Origin: RGZA01 sp964568585
Lineage (GTDB): Bacteria > Pseudomonadota > Alphaproteobacteria > UBA9219 > RGZA01
Assembly: GCA_964568585.1 (NCBI GenBank)
Contig: CAZMQI010000002.1
Span: 1-64,000 of the forward strand
Direction of reading: 5' to 3'
Length of the DNA stretch: 64,000 nt
Shown here: in pieces, positions 61,252 through 64,000 of the stretch
How the letters are laid out: each line of letters starts with the position of its first letter
Numbering within the stretch: position 1 is the stretch's first letter
The notes under the pieces: generated by a model
Seen by the model: only the letters and a program-made list of their open reading frames with translations
Database searches by the model: none
Told to the model about the DNA's origin: nothing
Program-made: the position numbers and the translations under genes

Positions 61252-61475
61252 AATTGCAGCCCTCGTTTTATCCACTGACGCAATCGATGCGCGGCGTTTG
61301 AAATTGGTTGGGATGGCGCAGATGTTAGAACAAGGTCCCCTCGTTGCACGGCATCTAATAGTGGTTGCGTTGGTGTTCTTACTGGATCGCCTGTCCACTG
61401 TGTTTCAGGCGGCAAGCTTCGACCATCGCTTGTATCTTTTGTTCCGTGCGCGCTTCTGCGTCCAAAATCTGTCAT
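61248..61475 (-). CDS. Small unrecognised protein (75 residues)
   Basis: The start at 61475 has AAAGGAT six bases upstream, one of the best ribosome binding sites in the region. The product is polar, with a Pro/Thr-rich first half (PPETQWTGDPVRTPTQPLLD) and an amphipathic C-terminal helix (NAAHRLRQWIKRGLQL). There are no cysteines, signal peptide or known motif. It is divergent from the multi-HTH gene and coupled to the 18-residue frame. Confidence 0.5.
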   Translation of the reverse strand: MTDFGRRSAHGTKDTSDGRSLPPETQWTGDPVRTPTQPLLDAVQRGDLVLTSAPSQPISNAAHRLRQWIKRGLQL

Positions 61476-61553
61476 ATAAAATCCTTTAAAAAATTCGGCT
61501 TTTAAATCTGATGTTTTGATTGTACTGCAGAACTTTGAAAGTAATTTGCGGCG

Positions 61554-61582
61554 TTTTCATTAACCCTTCCTGCCCCTATAAT
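61554..61582 (+). promoter_or_regulatory. Sigma70-type promoter for the multi-HTH gene
   Basis: TTTTCA at 61554-61559 and a perfect TATAAT at 61577-61582 are separated by 17 bp, about 54 bp before the ATG at 61636. TCATTAACC at 61558-61566 overlaps the -35 element, so a regulator bound there would affect this promoter. Confidence 0.6.
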
Positions 61583-61635
61583 ATTGATATTACAGCATTT
61601 TATTAACCACCTTTTTTACCGCGGTCTTGTTTTTT

Positions 61636-62952
61636 ATGCCCGATAGAGCAGCCCTCCTTGCCGGATTTCGCGGCACCGCCGTTGAGGTCAGCGAGCTCGC
61701 CAAAAAACTGGCAATCGGTTCACATTACCAACCTGGCGCGTTCACACGAAACGACCTTGAAAAAGTATTTAAACTGTTGCTGCGCCCGCTACTAGCGGAA
61801 GGTGACAATGAACCATGGTCGCTACAACGCATTTACAACGAAACGGGCGTCAATAAATCCACCATCAGCGAAATGCGTATCGCACTGATTGCGCTTAAAT
61901 TTTTGCCGTATGATGAAGACAAGTTTTCAAGCAAAACTATTCTCAACGTCTGGAATCTTATAAACAATCCAGATAACGCGAATAAATCCTATGAAGTCAT
62001 CGCAAATAAAGCAAATGTTCCTCTGCTCACTTTTTTGTACTACGCGCGAATTGGCCGCTTTGCAGGCAAAGTTGCTTCGCGTGATGTGCCCCGCACACGC
62101 CCGATTGATGATTTAGCGCCCGTGAAAGCTGCCCTGCTTGGTCAAAAGCCTAGCGATGAACCAACATTAACATCTGATGCCTACAAGCAAATATCATCGA
62201 TGCTGAAGAGTGCCACCGATGAAGAAGGGCATATCAGTGAAACTACCATTAAAGGAATTGCTGCACACTTCCCCAAAGAAGCGGGGATTGGCGAATCTAT
62301 CGTGAAGGAAGTTCGAATTGGTCTGGTTGCTCTGGGAGATTTACCAGAACGCAAACCCATCAACACTGAACGTATCCTCGCCATGTGGTATGTGCTGGAC
62401 AACAATAGAACCACACCCATACCTGAATTGGCGGTACAGCATGGCTGGGAACAAAAAGCCTTGGAACGCGCAGGCATAACCGGACGATTGGTTGGCGCCG
62501 TTGAACCACGCGTTAAACGCAATAAACAACGTATGATAAAAATTGTATTGCGACTTATGGAACGCCAATCACTTGATGCTTCCGGGGCAGCACAGCGTTT
62601 GAAATTAAACAAAGCAACAGTACGCGAATGGGTTCGGGAAGCACTTGGGAATCAGCAAGAACGTGTGGCAATCCGCCGTAAACGCTTGTTGGAAGCGGCG
62701 CTGAAAGCTGACCCAAATCTTACTAACAAAAAGCTTGGCACAGAAATTGGTCTATCGGAAAAAGTGGTACGCACCGATTTATTGGCGATTGTTCAGCAGT
62801 TAGAAATGTCCACGGAGGCAGCTGATAAAGCCAAGCTCGTCATATTAAAGCCACGCCTTGAACGCATGGCATTAGGCGTTATTCGCCAAAAAATGCGAAA
62901 ACCAGCCAAACGCATTCGCCGCCCCAAACCTAAGCCACAAGCTCCAAACTAA
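61636..62952 (+). CDS. Unrecognised protein with duplicated HTH-like units and C-terminal HTH pair
   Basis: The 438-residue product (ATG at 61636; no clear ribosome binding site; a TTG at 61627 is an alternative) contains two related units of about 112 residues, at 34-145 and 174-286. They share SEMRIALIALKFLP / KEVRIGLVALGDLP and end in ARIGRFAGKV / AGITGRLVGAV. Two further HTH-like segments follow: ASGAAQRLKLNKATVREWV (315-333) and NKKLGTEIGLSEKVVRTDLL (364-383). The C-terminus is a Lys/Arg/Pro-rich tail. It is likely DNA-binding; I know no family with this order. Confidence 0.7.
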   Translation: MPDRAALLAGFRGTAVEVSELAKKLAIGSHYQPGAFTRNDLEKVFKLLLRPLLAEGDNEPWSLQRIYNETGVNKSTISEMRIALIALKFLPYDEDKFSSKTILNVWNLINNPDNANKSYEVIANKANVPLLTFLYYARIGRFAGKVASRDVPRTRPIDDLAPVKAALLGQKPSDEPTLTSDAYKQISSMLKSATDEEGHISETTIKGIAAHFPKEAGIGESIVKEVRIGLVALGDLPERKPINTERILAMWYVLDNNRTTPIPELAVQHGWEQKALERAGITGRLVGAVEPRVKRNKQRMIKIVLRLMERQSLDASGAAQRLKLNKATVREWVREALGNQQERVAIRRKRLLEAALKADPNLTNKKLGTEIGLSEKVVRTDLLAIVQQLEMSTEAADKAKLVILKPRLERMALGVIRQKMRKPAKRIRRPKPKPQAPN

Positions 62953-64000
62953 TTATTTGTTATCTTCGTATTTAAGCGCGGCGATGAATGCACTTTGCGG
63001 GATTTCAACCTGTCCGAATTGACGCATGCGCTTTTTGCCTTCTTTCTGCTTTTCGAGCAGTTTCTTCTTACGGCTAATATCGCCGCCATAGCATTTCGCG
63101 GTAACATCCTTCCGCATCGCGGAGATGTCTTCACGCGCGATAATCTTGCCGCCGATTGCAGCTTGCACCGCAATCTTGAACATTTGTTTTGGAATTAAAT
63201 CCTTCAAGCGTTCGCACAGCTGACGGCCACGTTTTTCTGCGGCGACCCTATGCACGATCATCGCCAGTGCATCAACCGGTTCCTGGTTCACCAGAATGCT
63301 CATCTTCACCAAATCGCCGGTTTCATAGCCATCCATTACATAGTCAAAGCTGGCGTAACCTCGGCTGACCGATTTCAAACGATCGTAAAAATCAAACACA
63401 ACTTCATTCAATGGTAAGCGGTACACCAGCATCGCACGCGTGCCGGCATAGGTTAAATCAACCTGCACGCCGCGGCGGTCTTCACATAGCTTCAAGATGG
63501 AGCCCAGATATTCATCAGGCACCAAAATAGTTGCTTTAATCCACGGTTCATCAATATGGTCGATACGCATAACATCCGGCATATCAACCGGATTATGAAT
63601 CTGCAGCAATTCGCCATTCGTCATGTGCAATTTGTACACCACAGATGGCGCAGTGGTGATGAGATCAAGATTGAATTCGCGTTCCAGACGCTCCTGAATG
63701 ATTTCAAGATGCAATAAACCTAAGAAACCGCAGCGGAAACCCAAACCAAGCGCGGCGGATGTCTCGCCCTCAAAGTGGAAGCTGGAATCATTGAGCACCA
63801 GCTTACCAAGACTATCGCGTAGATCTTCGAACTTCGCGGCATCGGATGGGAATAATCCGCAGAACACGACAGGGACGGATGGCTTGAACCCCGGCAGCGC
63901 TTCGGTCGCTTGCCGTTTTTCTTCGGTAATTGTATCGCCCACTTTGGTATCGGTGATAGTTTTAATACCAGCAGTGATGTAACCCATTTCGCCAGGTAAC
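62953..64000 (-). CDS. lepA: Elongation factor 4 (LepA), partial, N-terminus outside window
   Basis: The visible 348 or so C-terminal residues match LepA: LPGEMGYITAGIKTITDTKV, EALPGFKPSVPVVFCGLFPS, HLEIIQERLEREFNLDLITT, and the LepA-specific C-terminal domain with DLIPKQMFKIAVQAAIGGKI and AKCYGGDISRKKKLLEKQKE. LepA is a ribosome-associated GTPase. The GTPase domain lies beyond base 64000. It is convergent with the multi-HTH gene, and their stop codons are adjacent. Confidence 0.97.
   Translation of the reverse strand, partial: LPGEMGYITAGIKTITDTKVGDTITEEKRQATEALPGFKPSVPVVFCGLFPSDAAKFEDLRDSLGKLVLNDSSFHFEGETSAALGLGFRCGFLGLLHLEIIQERLEREFNLDLITTAPSVVYKLHMTNGELLQIHNPVDMPDVMRIDHIDEPWIKATILVPDEYLGSILKLCEDRRGVQVDLTYAGTRAMLVYRLPLNEVVFDFYDRLKSVSRGYASFDYVMDGYETGDLVKMSILVNQEPVDALAMIVHRVAAEKRGRQLCERLKDLIPKQMFKIAVQAAIGGKIIAREDISAMRKDVTAKCYGGDISRKKKLLEKQKEGKKRMRQFGQVEIPQSAFIAALKYEDNK

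Noticed and set aside
61195..61398. 67-codon reading frame containing the 18-residue peptide frame
   Set aside because: Its upstream part overlaps the better supported 75-codon gene in another frame. Only the coupled ATG at 61251 has a plausible ribosome binding site.

Overview
The window looks like a chromosomal segment of a member of the Alphaproteobacteria with moderate GC content. The evidence is a CcrM-type GANTC methyltransferase, an ALAS-type HemA (C4 haem pathway), a membrane-anchored CycM-like cytochrome c, an alphaproteobacterial-type glutamate-cysteine ligase, an intracellular PHB depolymerase with a Cys nucleophile, and a gene transfer agent (GTA)-like structural cluster. I cannot name the genus. 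A deep-branching, non-Rhodobacterales lineage is only a guess.

Layout. 1-2430 (minus) is the str operon: rpsL, rpsG, and fusA cut by the window edge. It is preceded by a candidate structured RNA with its own terminator (2500-2650). 3126-6860 holds two tandem TSUP transporters, rsmE and gshA. 6865-8157 is an FTR1/cupredoxin iron pair with a Fur-like box. 8444-10062 holds two zinc peptidases (M15-like and M23) without signal peptides. Then come gyrB, cca, an OmpA-like lipoprotein, a large membrane protein, tRNA-Leu(CAA), a cytochrome c, kdsB and pheA.

19263-35308 (minus) is a GTA/prophage-like block with small and large terminase, portal, protease, capsid, connectors, tail genes, NlpC peptidase, host-specificity protein, fibre-like protein and a lysis cassette. 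I see no integrase, replication or repressor genes. It departs from the Rhodobacter capsulatus GTA plan in five ways: an extra protein after the capsid, the tape-measure gene moved between gp13 and gp14, a lipoprotein on the opposite strand starting 3 bp from it, a propeller-like region where the TIM-barrel domain of gp15 would be expected, and lysis genes in cis.

35448-54622 is mostly housekeeping: hemA, epmA, smc, a methyltransferase, a periplasmic M23 peptidase, a PodJ-like Sel1 protein, ispE, ymdB-like, rnhB, ccrM, phaZ, mutY, a DciA-like gene and dsbA. The ccrM upstream region carries two perfect DnaA boxes and two GANTC sites. Two copies of a 61-bp palindromic repeat with a compensatory base change lie at 48620 and 53783.

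54693-62952 is an accessory region of proteins I mostly do not recognise. It contains two Pro/Ala-rich proteins sharing an FD-x-x-E motif, a possible glycoside-hydrolase-like protein whose C-terminal tail resembles that of the 8.4 kb peptidase, a tandem pair of beta-carbonic-anhydrase-like proteins with an extra N-terminal Cys cluster, a small gene coupled to an 18-residue cationic peptide, and a large protein with a duplicated helix-turn-helix-like unit. The window ends inside lepA.
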